NCBI GenBank assembly: GCA_963691815.1 | Contig: OY829657.1 | Location: 25,536,743-25,600,742, forward strand | Length of the DNA stretch: 64,000 nt | Direction: 5' to 3' | From: Echiichthys vipera | Lineage: Eukaryota; Chordata; Actinopteri; Perciformes; Trachinidae | Shown here: positions 48,249 through 64,000 of the stretch, one piece after another | Layout: every line of letters starts with the position of its first letter | Position numbering within the stretch: the first letter of the stretch is position 1 | The notes under the pieces: model-generated | The model's database searches: none | What the model saw: the letters and a program-made list of their open reading frames with translations, nothing else | Told to the model about the DNA's origin: nothing | Translations under genes and position numbers: made by a program

Positions 48249-49442
48249 AGCTGCGTTTCCACCATGGTTGAATACCCGAAATGAGGCAGGTCTATCTCGC
48301 CAAAACGGCTCTAATTTGCATGTGAGTCACTCAAGCGGCCGTTTGAGAGAAGCCCGGTTGCTGATTGGATGTAAGGGCGCACTCACACTGTCCTTCCGCA
48401 CCGGGCCAAAACAGGTTTTACGGGTAAAGCCTAGCTCGTTTGACCAGTGTGAGTGCAACCGCTCCGCGTGCGCCTGTTCGGACATAGAAAAAAAAAAAAG
48501 ACGGACCATAGGGCGGACATTTAACAACAACAACAATGGTGGCGAAAGGTTCACGTTGGTGTGATGCGGAGGTGGAGTGTTTACTGCAGATTTGGTCGGA
48601 TGAAAATATTCAAAACGGCGTGATGACGTATGGACAGCCAAGAAGCATTTGCGAGAGGCCCAGGTAGCGTGAGTACAAACGGGCTGGCCAGCGGAGGGAG
48701 GGGGGGGCAAGTACCCTAAAGCCCGGGGCGCGGTACGGGCGGACAGTGTGAGTGCGCCCTAACTCTCATGTGTGGTAGTACAGACGCCACAACAACACGA
48801 TGAAGTAGGGGTGACATCCTGTCTGCCAACAAACACTTTTACAGCGCATTAAATTTTTAAGGTGGAGTGTTTTCTTTCATGTTACTTGTACATAAGGTGA
48901 CGTGAAAAGTACCGGCCTCCTTAAATCGAACTCTGTATTTCTCTTGGGGAAGAACTCGCAGATGTATCACTGATCAGCTGATCTCCGGCGATCCAAACCC
49001 AGTCAGAGTGATACGTCACCTCTGGAGTCTAGTAAATCTCTCTGGGGCCTTTTTTTGTAATAGAAACACGGCGAACGAACAGCCTGAAACTTTATGAGCG
49101 GCCACATTTTACCCGAATGGAAACACACCTTAATATTTAACAATGTCAACGTATGTACGTAAGTAACAGATCATTTTCTGCGCTGTATTCTTCTACACCT
49201 GTCGATAAAGTCTCTTCTTCATGTCTCTTCGTGTTGTTGTGCTGTCAGTACTACCACACGTCACATCCCTCTGAGAGCTACATCCAATCAGCAACCAGGT
49301 AGTTCTCAGGGCAGAAAAACGGCCCTGCTCTCCCACAGAGTAAAAAAACTATGGCTTGAGCGACTCACATGCAAATTAGGGGTGTTTAGGCGACATAGAC
49401 CCGCCTCATTCCGGTTTTTCGACCCTAATGGAAACACACCTA
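48249..49442. mobile_element. Long-armed TIR (foldback-like) element hosting MITE copy 6
   Basis: The left arm from 48249 (gcgtttccacc, then aaatgaggcaggtctatct, tttgcatgtgagtcactcaa and gttgctgattggatgtaa) is inverted in the right arm ending at 49440 (ggaaacacacc, cattccg, gactcacatgcaaatta, ctacatccaatcagcaacc). The arms extend over roughly 180 bp or more once the nested MITE is removed. A second partial end (cccgaatggaaacacacctt) lies at 49111-49131, hinting at a composite. The class is unassigned. Confidence 0.75.
48375..48759 (+). mobile_element. PIF/Harbinger-like MITE, copy 6 (internally deleted)
   Basis: 385 bp flanked by TAA (48372-48374 and 48760-48762). Ends GGGCGCACTCACACTGTCC and GGACAGTGTGAGTGCGCCC are perfect inverses. 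Two deletions relative to the 600-bp copies; the Myb/SANT remnant GSRWCDAEVECLLQIWSDEN is retained. Its end sequences match copy 1. Confidence 0.92.
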
Positions 49443-52764
<3,322 letters not shown>

Positions 52765-54199
52765 GCTTTGACGTGTAGAGTGTGTGTGAGTTGTTGAACC
52801 GAAGCAGCTGCAGGGACCAAGTCCTTTTTGTGTTCAGTGTCATTAAATACTGTATAATAATAATAATATAATCTTTATTATTAATACTCAATCATTGCAA
52901 ATACAGTGAAATGCTGCAGTGTATTAACTGAACAAAAATGTTCAATTAATTTGATTCTCTGATATAAAAACTGTTGATGTTTGCTCGTTTAGATTTTAGT
53001 TTCTTTGCATTATTGTTTGAAAAACATTCTGTAATACATAAATAATATATATTATGTAGGCTATGTCTATATTTGAAAATATATGCTACACATTTGTGTG
53101 GACAATGCTAAATTATATTAGATTTTAATTAAGAAACAAACTGAATTCAAATCTATAGTAATTGTAATAACTTAAACTAAAGTTTTTTTGTGGTTTTGAA
53201 GGTTCTTTTTTTCATTACTGTTATAAAACATTCTGTAAAACATAAATAATTTACATTATGTTGACTCCACCTATATTATCGACTATTAAAGACATTTGTG
53301 TGAAAAAATAATCCGAATGTAAGTTCCAAAAACACATTTAGAGGCCTTGATGAGCACTGAATGTGTCGATAAAGGTTTCATTTATTTTAGTTATCCTTTT
53401 CACAGGTATTAAAAACAAACAGAATTTTAATATGCAGTAATTGAAATAACTTCATGACACATTATAAACAAGTTTAAAAAAACTCTAAATAATGCATTTT
53501 TTAAAAATGAAGTATTTTGACTACTGCTGATCAAATCTCTGCAAATATTTTACTCCTTGTTTATTTTGTTAGAAATTAATAATAATTTAAAAAAAAAAAT
53601 CAATTAATACATAAACTACTGTTATGACTTAATTTGTCACCACAAATTACAAAACAAGCCTTCTGACTTGAATGACAAATGGATCCGTTTTAACGTATTA
53701 CAACAATCATAAAAATGAATCAATCTTCATTTTTTATTTTTGTATGTTTTAAAAAACTTTACATTCTCCATTTGTAAAATGAAACGTGTGTTTTATGAGC
53801 TTATTCGATTTGATATGTTTAAATTTGATGACACTAAAACAATAATGGAGTATTAATATATACACATATCTTTGTGACAAAATCTTTGCAACAGCTTTAA
53901 AAATAAAAACCATGAGTGAATAGTTAACTAGATTAAATCAAACACCTTCTTTATTTTTATCATCAGGAAGGTTAGAAGATATGTTTTATTATGATATTTG
54001 CCTGTTTGACCACATTTGATGTTTTTTAATGTTGTTCAATCTAGCAGAATTATTCATCTTTTCATTTTTGCTGTATTTTAGCTGCTTATTTCTTCGTTTC
54101 GGTCTCGTTTGCTGACTGGAGTTGTTCGTTTCTGGGCTCTCTGCAGCAGAAAGGAGCTTCAGTCTGTTGAGCTGAAATAAAAAAAAACACACATTCTTT
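52765..54199. other. Very AT-rich intergenic sequence
   Basis: No gene, RNA or transposon signal recognised. Two similar blocks, around 53000-53050 and 53200-53250, share taaaacattctgtaa and cataaataat, suggesting an old duplication. Confidence 0.45.
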
Positions 54200-54480
54200 G
54201 TGTGCAGACTCTCGTTAAGCATCCGCCCGCTGAGGCAGCGTCCAAACCATAAAGAAGCCTACATATAACACCTCGTGGCTTATTCTATAGCGTGTACAAT
54301 GAAGCCAGGGAATTAAAGCTGCAAGCATGAGAACCTTCGGCTCACAGAAAGACACACGCATTCTGCCTAAATGGAGAAAAATAGGAAAAGAAATGCCTAT
54401 TTTTATTATCTGTCGTTTCTGAATATCTGTGTTTTTGTATTAAATAACGAGCAGACGAATGGTTTCTCTAGAAAGAAAAA
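54200..54480. other. Unique, mixed-composition block, possible conserved noncoding element
   Basis: An abrupt change from AT-rich to balanced sequence without repeats or frames (ccgcccgctgaggcagcgtc, aattaaagctgcaagcatga). This is the kind of block that comparative alignments often flag. Conservation cannot be tested here. Confidence 0.25.
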
Positions 54481-56478
54481 GAAAAAGAGCAGAAAGAGGT
54501 TATAGAAGATTCTTTTAATTAAAAACACCCTTAATCACAACGAAATACGATTCATACGATGGTTATTTTTGTGTATATTAATCCTGGTATTTGTTTGAAT
54601 TCATGTGTTTTTGATTTTTTTAAATTTGTAATTTAAAGTGTCCTATTGTCATTAAATATCCATTATTATAGGACAACAGCGCACAGCACAGATTGATGAC
54701 ACACCCCAAAACATGTGTTTGTGGATGAGTTTTTTTATTTTTAATGTTATAATAATAAATGTTTTAAATGCACTTTATTCACTTATTTTTTCCTTAATAG
54801 GGTATTTTAATGCACATGTTAATGTGTCACTCTGACAGAACGAATGATTTAAATATTTGATTGAATATTGTTTAGCCAGTTGTTTTTCTTCTGCTTTTCT
54901 TTTATGAATTGAGTTTTCTATTGAAATGTGTCTAAAGACCCGTGTGAAAATGATCAGAAGTGATGGATTTTATAAGACATTTAATACACACACGTGTTAG
55001 AGCACAGAGCGGCGTATTATTTATTTATCTACTGCTTCAGTTACTCTTTCAAATCCCTGTTGTTCCTGGTGTAACATATATATTGTTAATCCGCTATAAT
55101 CTGCGATTTATTTGCAGATTAAATTTCACTGTATATTTATACATATTAACATACAATAAGACCCAGTTTATCTCTCATGCATTCATCTCTACTTTATTTA
55201 TACAGCAGCTTCCAAACAAAAGGCCTGTCCCAAAACCTGAAACACCACACACGAAATATGAATACAAAATAATAAATACAATATTAAACACAGTGTTGAA
55301 AGACATTACAATAATATTCAATATAACCATCTTTGAAAAAATCAATTAATAAAAGTCAATAGAATAAAATGAAAATAAAGAAATAAACTAAAAAATGTTT
55401 TAATCTTGTTGTGACATTACTCCAAATTAAGAAGCCAAATTTAAAATATAAATATTGAAGGTATTTTTTTCTTGTAATTCAGTTTTCTTTTATTGCATCC
55501 ATTCTTCTTTTTTGCTCACATCTGACGTTACACTCACACAAAACGTGGATTTAAATATTTCACACACACATCTGTACCGCAGCGTTCCCCACTGCAGCCC
55601 TGTTCTATTGTCTCTACCTTTTATTTCTATTTTTACGTGTTGTGTTATTCAGAGAGCTGTCAGCTCCACGCCGCCAGGCAGAGAACTCTGCAAACCACCA
55701 GCCGCCATATGTCTCTCGCTCTCCCTCGTTTTCTCGCTTCATTACTCTCTCTCTCTCTCTTTTCAAAGCCTTTCTCTGTTGCATTGATTTATTTCTCCCT
55801 CTCTTATCAGTTAATCTCTGTTCCTGCCTTTCACTTTCACCTTTTTACATTTTAGAAAGGTTTGATTGGACGTTTAGACACAGTGTTGCCAAAATAATGT
55901 GCAAAATATGAAAAGAAACTTGCAGGATATTAAAATAAGCGTGGATAATCTGTATTTTTCTACATGTTCATGTCAAGCGTGTGTATCACAGCCATTGTGA
56001 AAAAACTGTAGTTTATTTTGACTCGCACACCGTCCTGCTCACACAAATAATCACTAAATGTGGATTATTCCGCTGCTGAAAATAGTATTACAAGATTAGT
56101 GAATTAGGGAGAAAAGGAGCCATTTTCTTGATGTTAATCTTGTGGAGTAATATTGTAAAAAACAAGCTGGACATGTTAGAGAAACAGTGCTCACATTCCT
56201 CTGCCACACCTGTTTTAACTGAAGTGAATGGGAGATGAAGCGAGTGTAGCGTGAACAAACCTTTAGTCTGTCTTTCAAAAGATGCGCGCCAACATCTCTG
56301 CAGGGCCACACAGACAAGAGGGATTATGGGTAACGTGTGGATCTGAACCAGTAGAGGAAAAACACATAAAAGGCCAAATCTCAACCAGATAAACATGTTT
56401 TTTTTAATTTTCAAAACGTACTTTCTAAAATATCTGCATAAAACTGTTCAAAAGTTATGCAGAAAAATTATTCGAAAG
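54481..56478. other. Intergenic sequence, no gene seen
   Basis: AT-rich with a CT-rich patch at 55715-55800. Open frames are low-complexity. Confidence 0.45.
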
Positions 56479-56630
56479 GTAAAGTTTAGACGACAAAAGG
56501 TGACATTTACTTTAGTCTACAAAAGGTGACGGTTAAGTTTAGACGACAAAAAATGATGGTTAAGTTTAGACAACAAAAGGGGATGGTTTAGTTTAAACGA
56601 CAAAAGATGACTGATAAGTTTAGAAGACCA
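56479..56630. repeat. 27-bp minisatellite array, locus 4
   Basis: About five to six diverged units (gacaaaaggtgacatttact, ggttaagtttagacgac), same orientation as the intronic arrays. Confidence 0.85.
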
Positions 56631-56782
56631 GTTTGTTGATTAAACTTAACGGTCACGATCGTGGCATTAAATGGAACTCCATATTTAAGATATATGAATC
56701 CGTTGCTCTTTAATTTGTATTCTATAGAAAGTAGGATTTCAGTTGAAAGGATGCAAAAAACCCCAAAGAAAAACAGGTTTTT

Positions 56783-57869
<1,087 letters not shown>

Positions 57870-58175
57870 TTGTAGTCATTTTGTTTCTCTTTGTGCTCAT
57901 TTGATGTCCATTTTAGTTGTTTTGTACATCTTTTTGGGATGGTTTTGCATCTATTTGTGAATATTTTGCATCTTTTTGGGGTGGTTTTGCATCTATTTTT
58001 GAACATTTTGCATCTTTTTGTGGTGGTTTTGCATCTATTTTAAGAATTTTTGCATCTTTTTGTGGTGGTTTTGCATCTATTTTTGAACATTTTGCATCTT
58101 TTTGTGGTGGTTTTGCATCTATTTTTGAACATTTGGCATCTTTTTGTGGTGGTTTTGCATCTATTTTAATACATG
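57870..58175. repeat. 42-bp tandem repeat
   Basis: Five to six units built on ttttgcatctatttttgaac and tttttgtggtggttttgcat. The 42-bp period keeps a frame open without coding meaning. Confidence 0.88.
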
Positions 58176-58498
58176 TTGCGTGACTTTATCGTTTCCTTCT
58201 TCTACATGGTAATTTTTCAGCAAAATTTTATAGGGCCTGTGCCCGGTGGGCCTGTTCAGTAATCCATCCATGAGCATCACAGATTTTGGTCAGAAGGTGC
58301 TATTTCATCTACCAGCCGCTTTAGAAGGTCCCCGTACATGAGGCTGTGATTAACCTCGAGGTCACATCAGCTTATTTTAGACAATGAAATGTCTCCTATG
58401 TCATCACACATGAAGACAACTGGGCTCACTGACTCCACAAGAGCCTCATCTTTACAGTCAGACCCAGTTTATCATCTTCAACTCTGTTTATTGACTCA

Positions 58499-59090
58499 GA
58501 GAATCCATTTACATTCACATATCTGGACCCAGAGAACCTGTTTACATTCACACATCTGGACCTTGACAACCTGTTTACATTCACACATCTGGACCCAGAG
58601 AACCCATTTACATTCACACATCTGGACCCAGAGAACCTGTTTACATTCACACATCTGGACCCAGAGAACCCGTTTACATTCACACATCTGGACCCAGAGA
58701 ACCTGTTTACATTCACACATCTGGACCCAGAGAACCTGTTTACATTCACACATCTGGACCCAGAGAACCCGTTTACATTCACACATCTGGACCCAGAGAA
58801 CCCATTTACATCCACTCATCTGGACCCAGAGAACCTTTTTATATTTACACATCTGGACCCAGAGAACCTTTTTACATTTACACATCTGGACCCAGAGAAC
58901 CCATTTACATCCACTCATCTGGACCCAGAGAACCTGTTTACATTCAGACATCTGGACCCAGAGAACCCGTTTACATTCACACATCTGGACCAGGAGAACT
59001 AGTTTACATTCACACATCTGGACCCAGAGAACCCATTTACATTCGCACATCTGGACCCAGAGAACCCGTTTACATTCGCACATCTGGAGC
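58499..59090. repeat. 33-bp minisatellite, about 18 units
   Basis: Period 33 with core CATCTGGACCCAGAGAACC and a variable ctgtttacattcaca part. Because 33 is divisible by three, long open frames exist on both strands (HSHIWTQRT-type and CECKQVLWVQM-type). I treat these as artefacts. Three more units occur at 60633-60727. Confidence 0.95.
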
Positions 59091-59909
59091 TCAGAGGTCA
59101 ACAGACACCTTTGGAAATGGACAGCACAGTTTTTGTCCCTCACATTTAGCTGAAATTTGGAATGTTATTCAATCTCCTTCCTGACGAGCTAGTATGACAT
59201 GTTGGTACCAGTGGATTCCTTGTGATATCATCTTCACTATATTTCTAAAATGAGTTTGCAGGGTCGGTGCAAGTAATGGGGTTAAAAGTGTCTCCTTAAC
59301 TAACGTAGTGAAACATGTTCTTTAAGTAACATTACGTAACAAAAGTGAATTTACCTGCGTAATTTAAAAAAAACTTTCTTTTTCTTTCACACGCGACAAT
59401 ACAGATTTCAGTCCTGGTTGATTTGGAGATGCAGGATTGTAACAGCACATGCAGTTTGAGCCGCTCTTTATATCTGACTTAACACCCTTTCAAAATACTA
59501 TTTCCGGGTCAAAACGCTCCGTCGAACAAAAGAAACAACAGAGGCCGAACCTGTGACCTTTTTAGGATAACTTCTTTCTTCAGTGAGACAGTTTTTCATT
59601 CATTGTTGTTTTTGTTTTTAACTCAGAACTGTTCAGATAATGGGGAAAACAGCAATAGAGATATGAGCCTAGGAACGCCTTGGACCGCCTTGGACTGAGA
59701 AACAGTATTTTGAAAGGCTGTTACGCCTCGACTGAAAGACCGGATACATCAGGCACATTTCACCTGTTCCCCGCCTGTGATTTTGAAAATCGATCCTTTA
59801 ATGCCTGAATTGAATCAGTTAATTTTAGTTCTTGTGGAGGTTGGGGGAAGTGATTGCTTTTATTGGTGCAGTCTGAGAAACATGACATCCCATTCGTTGC
59901 CACCAAAAC
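59091..59909. other. Intergenic sequence, no gene seen
   Basis: No feature recognised. Confidence 0.4.
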
Positions 59910-60075
59910 TAGAGATGCACCGATTAATTTTTTTCCGGACCAATCAGATACAGATACCTGGGGTGACGTATCGGCTGATACGTGATACCGATCCAATCCT
60001 ACTGTTGAATGAATGAAGCGTATACCTGTCCATGTGAGTGAAGGCATCAGGCTTGACATAAATTTAAATAAAAAT

Positions 60076-60421
60076 AAAAAATCCATTCATCTTCAACTGC
60101 TTGTCCCTCTCGGGGTCAAGGGGGGCTAGAGCCGATCCCAGCTGACATCAGGCGTGAGGCGGGGTCCACCCTGGATAGGACGGCAGTCTATCACAGGGCA
60201 CATAGAGTCGAACAGAGACAGACAACCATTCACATCTACGGGCAATTTAGAGTCATCACTGAACCTAACACCTGCATGTCTTTGGACTGTGGGAGGAAGC
60301 TGGAGAACCCGGAGAGAACCCATGCAAACACGGGAGAACATGCAAACTCCACACAGAAGGGCCCCAGCCGGGATTCAAACCAGGAACCCTCTTGCTGTGA
60401 GGCGACAGCGCTAACCACCAA
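60076..60421 (-). mobile_element. tRNA-derived SINE, minus strand
   Basis: Read on the minus strand from 60421: a tRNA-like head with an A-box-like tggttagcgctgtcgcctca, then a B-box-like ggtttgaatcc. The body follows (tctttggactgtgggaggaa on the plus strand). The tail ends near ccattcat at 60080. I recognise the body as a widespread teleost SINE; the family name is not assigned. Confidence 0.72.
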
Positions 60422-60513
60422 ATTTAGCCTTGGTAAAAAGTTAACAAATTAACACATATATAAATGAACTTAATATTAATATTAACATATAACAAAGTGT
60501 ACATTAGCAGCAA

Positions 60514-60839
60514 AAATAAATAAATAACACTTCCATATAAAGTGCACTGCAAACAGATATGTGGTGTTGCAAACATGGAATTAAAGTGACCAGATCGCTG
60601 TAACTGTGTTGCTGTGTACGATATACCTACCCCATCTGGACCCAGAGAACCTATTTACATCCACACATCTGGACCCAGAGAACCCATTTACATCCACACA
60701 TCTGGACCCAGTGAACCTGTTTACCCACAAATAAATAAATAACACTTCCATATAAAGTGCACTGCAAACAGATATGTTGTGTTGCAAACATGGAATTAAA
60801 GTGACTAGATCACTGTAACTGTGTTGCTGTGTATGATAT
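60514..60839. repeat. 111-bp direct repeats flanking 33-bp minisatellite units
   Basis: 60514-60624 and 60729-60839 are near-identical (aataacacttccatataaag through gtgttgctgtgta). They enclose three units of the 33-bp repeat (60633-60727) that also forms the array at 58499-59090. Confidence 0.9.
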
Positions 60840-60886
60840 TCATAAAAAAGAAATGAATGGATCGGAATGCTGGATCTGCGTCATTC

Positions 60887-61080
60887 ATCCGATATCCGAT
60901 CCAGCTAATTAGTCAATATAGGAGCCGATATCCGATCCAGCCAATTAGTCAATATCGGAGACGATATCCGATCCAGCTAATTAGTCAATATCGGAGACGA
61001 TATCCGATCCAGCTAATTAGTCAACATCGGAGACGATATCCTATCCAGCTAATTAGTCAATATCTGAGACGATATCATAT
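60887..61080. repeat. 36-bp subterminal tandem repeat of the hAT-type element
   Basis: Five units containing CCAGCTAATTAGTCAATAT and gatatccgatc. Each includes the palindrome CTAATTAG and an atccgat/atcggag inverse pair. Subterminal repeats are where hAT transposases bind in characterised elements, so this could be a binding array (inference). Confidence 0.85.
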
Positions 61081-61114
61081 CCAGGTATTGGATCGGTGCA
61101 TCTCTCACCGAAAC

Positions 61115-62999
61115 AAGCAAGGAAGAAGGAAATAGCGGAAGGTCTGCGATCTGCTGGGATGTGGTAAACGTTAAACATCAGTAGTAGCAGTAAAGTCTGG
61201 AAACCCTTTGGCTTCAAATAAAGCTGTAAACTTGATCATGGAAACAGCACTGTGACACTGTTGTAACAGAAATACGGGCGACATCTTTCTCAACCGTGGT
61301 AAAAACCGTTTGTCACTCGAATCTCCGTGGTCAAATGATTCTGTGGATCTGGACTCAGGCTTCTATTAAAGTCATTCAAACAGACGCAGCTGATTCAACC
61401 TTTTCCTAACCCTAACCATGTAGTTTTCATCTCCACACTTTAGTCATGTTCCTCGTTTTTGTGTTTGCATTCACAGAGTTTAAAACACGACTGAAAATCT
61501 TTGTTGTTTATCTGTGTGTGTTTTGTGATGGATTAGTTTCAGCTCTGTGCAAAGTTCAATTTGATGCAGATTAAGTGAAACAATTAGCTGCCACGAAGGA
61601 AGGAAATCAATGTGATGATGGTTTAAGTTGGAAAAACATCAACAGGAACTCAGGTGATTTGTGACAAAAGGACTAAAAACATTCAACAGACATAAAGAAG
61701 CTGTCAGGATGGAGCAGAAACCACTCTCAGAAGGACACTGATGTGTCTCCTCTTGGCCTTTCTCTCCTCTCTTGCTCAAAACAAAGCCCATGGCTGCTGT
61801 CAATCACTTCGGTAATAGTCGGACGAGGATAGGCGGCGAGGTCGTTATGACTTCATGAAGTGTCTGCTCGTGAGCTGATTGGATGAATTAGTGACCATAA
61901 TCGTTAGCGGCCTGAGCTTCTGACAAGACTCTTAATGTCTCTGTATTAGCACTAATGGAATGCAATTTCAGCTCTCCCTCTGCTCTCCCCCCCACCCCCC
62001 CACCCCCCGGCCACGATCCCAGGGGCGCCCCTGGACTGTCGTCTAGGTTACTGTGATCACGTGCCGACACCCTGTCCTCCATCCTCCTCCTCTTCCTTCC
62101 ATGAACCCCTCAGTGAGACGGAGAGAGAATTAGACATGGCTCTTAATAAGAGTCCTGGTGCTAAAAGAAAATGACCAATATTCTTCCTCAGGCAGGGAAA
62201 TGATTTGAGCCGCAGCCAGTTTTTGTGCAGAAGCAGCGGGGGAGATTAGCTCGATTAAGGGCCAAATCAGACCTGCTTCCAATTTGATGAGAAAAGAAAA
62301 AAGATAATAGCGCTGCGATTGGTTTCTGATGCTCTGGCTTCACTGAGGGAATTAAACCACTCTTTGTCTTCTCCGTCTCTCAGGGTGACTCTGCTCCCTC
62401 CAACCAATCAGAGATGCTCGCTGTTAAATTAGAATTCTAATATAACCTTTTTCTTCCTAGGAATTACCTTCATATCCAACTTGGTTTTATTAACTAAACA
62501 GTTGTTTTTTTTAACATAGCTGCAAGAAATAGCTTCTGATTTATATCAGGACACCTAACATATGCATATATACAGTATTAAAATCTGCACATAAGCAGAA
62601 GTGAAAGACGTTTTCTGATACTTTACTGCAGTAAAAGTGCTAATACACTCTTCTTCTACACAGTCCTACTTAAGTGAAAGTATGGAAAACAGTAAAACAT
62701 TCACCCCAAAATGAATTAATGTTGCTAAACCGGGACCAGAAAACTGCATTTGTGTTTACGTTTGTTTTGGAGACACTTAATGGTGACCTGAATGGCATAC
62801 AAAACAGAAATGTGTACATTTTTGGGTCCTTAATGTCAAATTTTCATTATATGACGGATATAACAACAAGCGTCAGTTTTTGACATGTTGGGTGTGAGAC
62901 TGTGTTGGATATAACTGCAAAGTATCTTAAAGACTCTAAATATGAAGTGACTGGAAAAGGCACTTCACATATAAACTACAAATTTTTGTCAAAAAATAT
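61115..62999. other. Intergenic sequence; 61790-62440 unique and possibly regulatory
   Basis: No gene. 61790-62440 is free of recognised repeats and of balanced composition, with homeobox-like ATTA words (ttagctcgattaagggccaa, agtgaccataatcgttag). A C-rich run lies at 61988-62010. Conservation is untested. Confidence 0.3.
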
Positions 63000-63004
63000 T
63001 CCAA

Positions 63005-63180
63005 CTTTTAATCTGAAATATTGTGACTTTTAGTGTAAAAATACGTCTAAAAATAATATGACTTTTAGTCTAAAAATTACTATGACTTTTAATCTAGGTT
63101 AAGTATTGAAATACTGGGACTTTTAGCCTGAAAATACTGTGACTTTTAGTCTGAAAATACTACGACTTTTGGTCTAAGAT
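63005..63180. repeat. Degenerate tandem repeat of about 28 bp
   Basis: Units such as tgacttttagtctgaaaata repeated about six times with drift. Confidence 0.8.
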
Positions 63181-63967
63181 ACTAATTATTTTTGTTTCAA
63201 AAGTGTCCAAAAGACACGTGTTTTCATGTTTGTGACGATGCATTTTGCGGCTGAGGCTTTTTAAAGACTTGATTTCTCTTCAGAAGGAGGAGAATTAAGT
63301 AATACATAAAGGAAAACTTCAAACATTCAACACCAACACATCTGCGGATACGTGGTTTTCACTGGACATCTTGAAAGGAACTCAAGCTGTCAGACACATG
63401 TAGTGCACTAGAAAGTATAAAGATAAACCAAGTTAGTATTTGGTTAATGTTAGGAAAAGACAGCGCCACACTCCAAACTTTCTTCCAGGCTACTTAACTA
63501 AAAGTTCACACTTCTGGCTGCATCAACTCTAAAACAGCATCAAATTATCTGCATAAAGATGAGAATTCACGGCAGACCGAGGTGACTAAATTAGATATAT
63601 TTTGTCTTTCCGTTCTCCGCTGCTCGCTGTGTTTCAGAGGATGCTGAGGTGAATAGAGAAGAGAATAGAGTGAAGCTATTGGATGTGACCTTTATAGAGA
63701 CGATGAGAACATGGAAATGAGGAGAATTAACAGCTTGCTCACTGTTCCCGGATCAGACGCCGTCTGCGGCCTCAGCTCACTTTACTGCGCTCTGACATTT
63801 GAATGGCGTCTACACGTTACTGACTTTATTACATACAGTTTGATCTCAGCTGTATATATGTATGTGAGATTTAGTTTTTACCAGGAGGTCAAATTATTTT
63901 TTTTGGGATCATTCGAGGGTCAATTCACAATGAGTCCATTAGGCATTTTGTCTTAATGCTCTTAAAT

Positions 63968-63998
<31 letters not shown>

Positions 63999-64000
63999 TG
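63181..64000. other. Intergenic sequence, no gene seen
   Basis: Nothing recognised. Ends in an AT repeat (63965-64000) cut by the window edge. Confidence 0.45.

Larger units (their letters stand above)
59910..61106. mobile_element. hAT-type non-autonomous element, composite
   Basis: 1197 bp with ends TAGAGATGCACCGAT and ATCGGTGCATCTCTC, inverse over 14 of 15 bases. Flanked by ACCAAAAC (59902-59909) and ACCGAAAC (61107-61114), an 8-bp duplication with one mismatch. It contains a SINE, two copies of a 111-bp direct repeat, three 33-bp minisatellite units and a 36-bp subterminal tandem repeat. No transposase. Confidence 0.8.

Noticed and set aside
58389..59153. A 254-codon open frame with HSHIWTQRT repeats, and a 215-codon frame on the other strand
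   Set aside because: Both are produced by the 33-bp minisatellite, whose period is divisible by three. There is no composition or start context of a gene, and frames persist on both strands.

Overview
The window is vertebrate genomic DNA, most likely from a teleost fish. The evidence is one long spliced gene with short coding exons, many CA/TG and CT microsatellites, and a dense load of fish-type DNA transposons (hAT, PIF/Harbinger, Tc1) plus LINE and SINE fragments. The species cannot be named from the sequence.

The only protein-coding gene I can support is a protein kinase D gene on the + strand, best matched to prkd1. Twenty coding exons between 5604 and 39870 join in one open frame of 838 residues ending in a stop. 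All 19 junctions keep phase, and one 24-nt microexon may be optional. The N-terminal exon lies upstream of the window, so positions 1-5603 are intron 1. In order, the protein has the end of the N-terminal domain, two diacylglycerol-binding C1 zinc fingers, an acidic linker, a PH domain, a Ser/Thr kinase domain with the PKD activation loop, and a PDZ-ligand tail. The reading frame is intact.

The introns carry most of the other content: a decayed but structurally complete hAT transposon (7373-9939) with perfect 16-bp terminal repeats and a perfect 8-bp target duplication; an internally deleted Tc1-type element (13213-13770); further small TIR elements (12370-12761, 22715-24191, 34983-35688); LINE fragments (28860-29390, 29758-31440, 38205-38823); a 27-bp minisatellite family at several places; and a 175-bp tandem repeat split by a LINE. 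A PIF/Harbinger-like non-autonomous family has six copies, four in the gene and two downstream. Each keeps a remnant of a Myb/SANT-like coding exon.

From 39871 to 64000 I see no gene. This stretch holds AT-rich sequence, microsatellites, minisatellites, a long-armed TIR element with a Harbinger copy nested in it, and a hAT-type element carrying a nested SINE. In human the DNA beyond the 3' end of PRKD1 leads toward FOXG1, so unique non-repetitive blocks here could be conserved regulatory elements. That is inference only.

The most interesting signals concern splicing. The acidic-linker exon (17387-17591) has a GC-AG intron upstream, about 137 bp of pure TG repeat abutting its acceptor, and a CA repeat starting two bases into its donor. 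The two repeats are complementary in the transcript and could loop the exon out.
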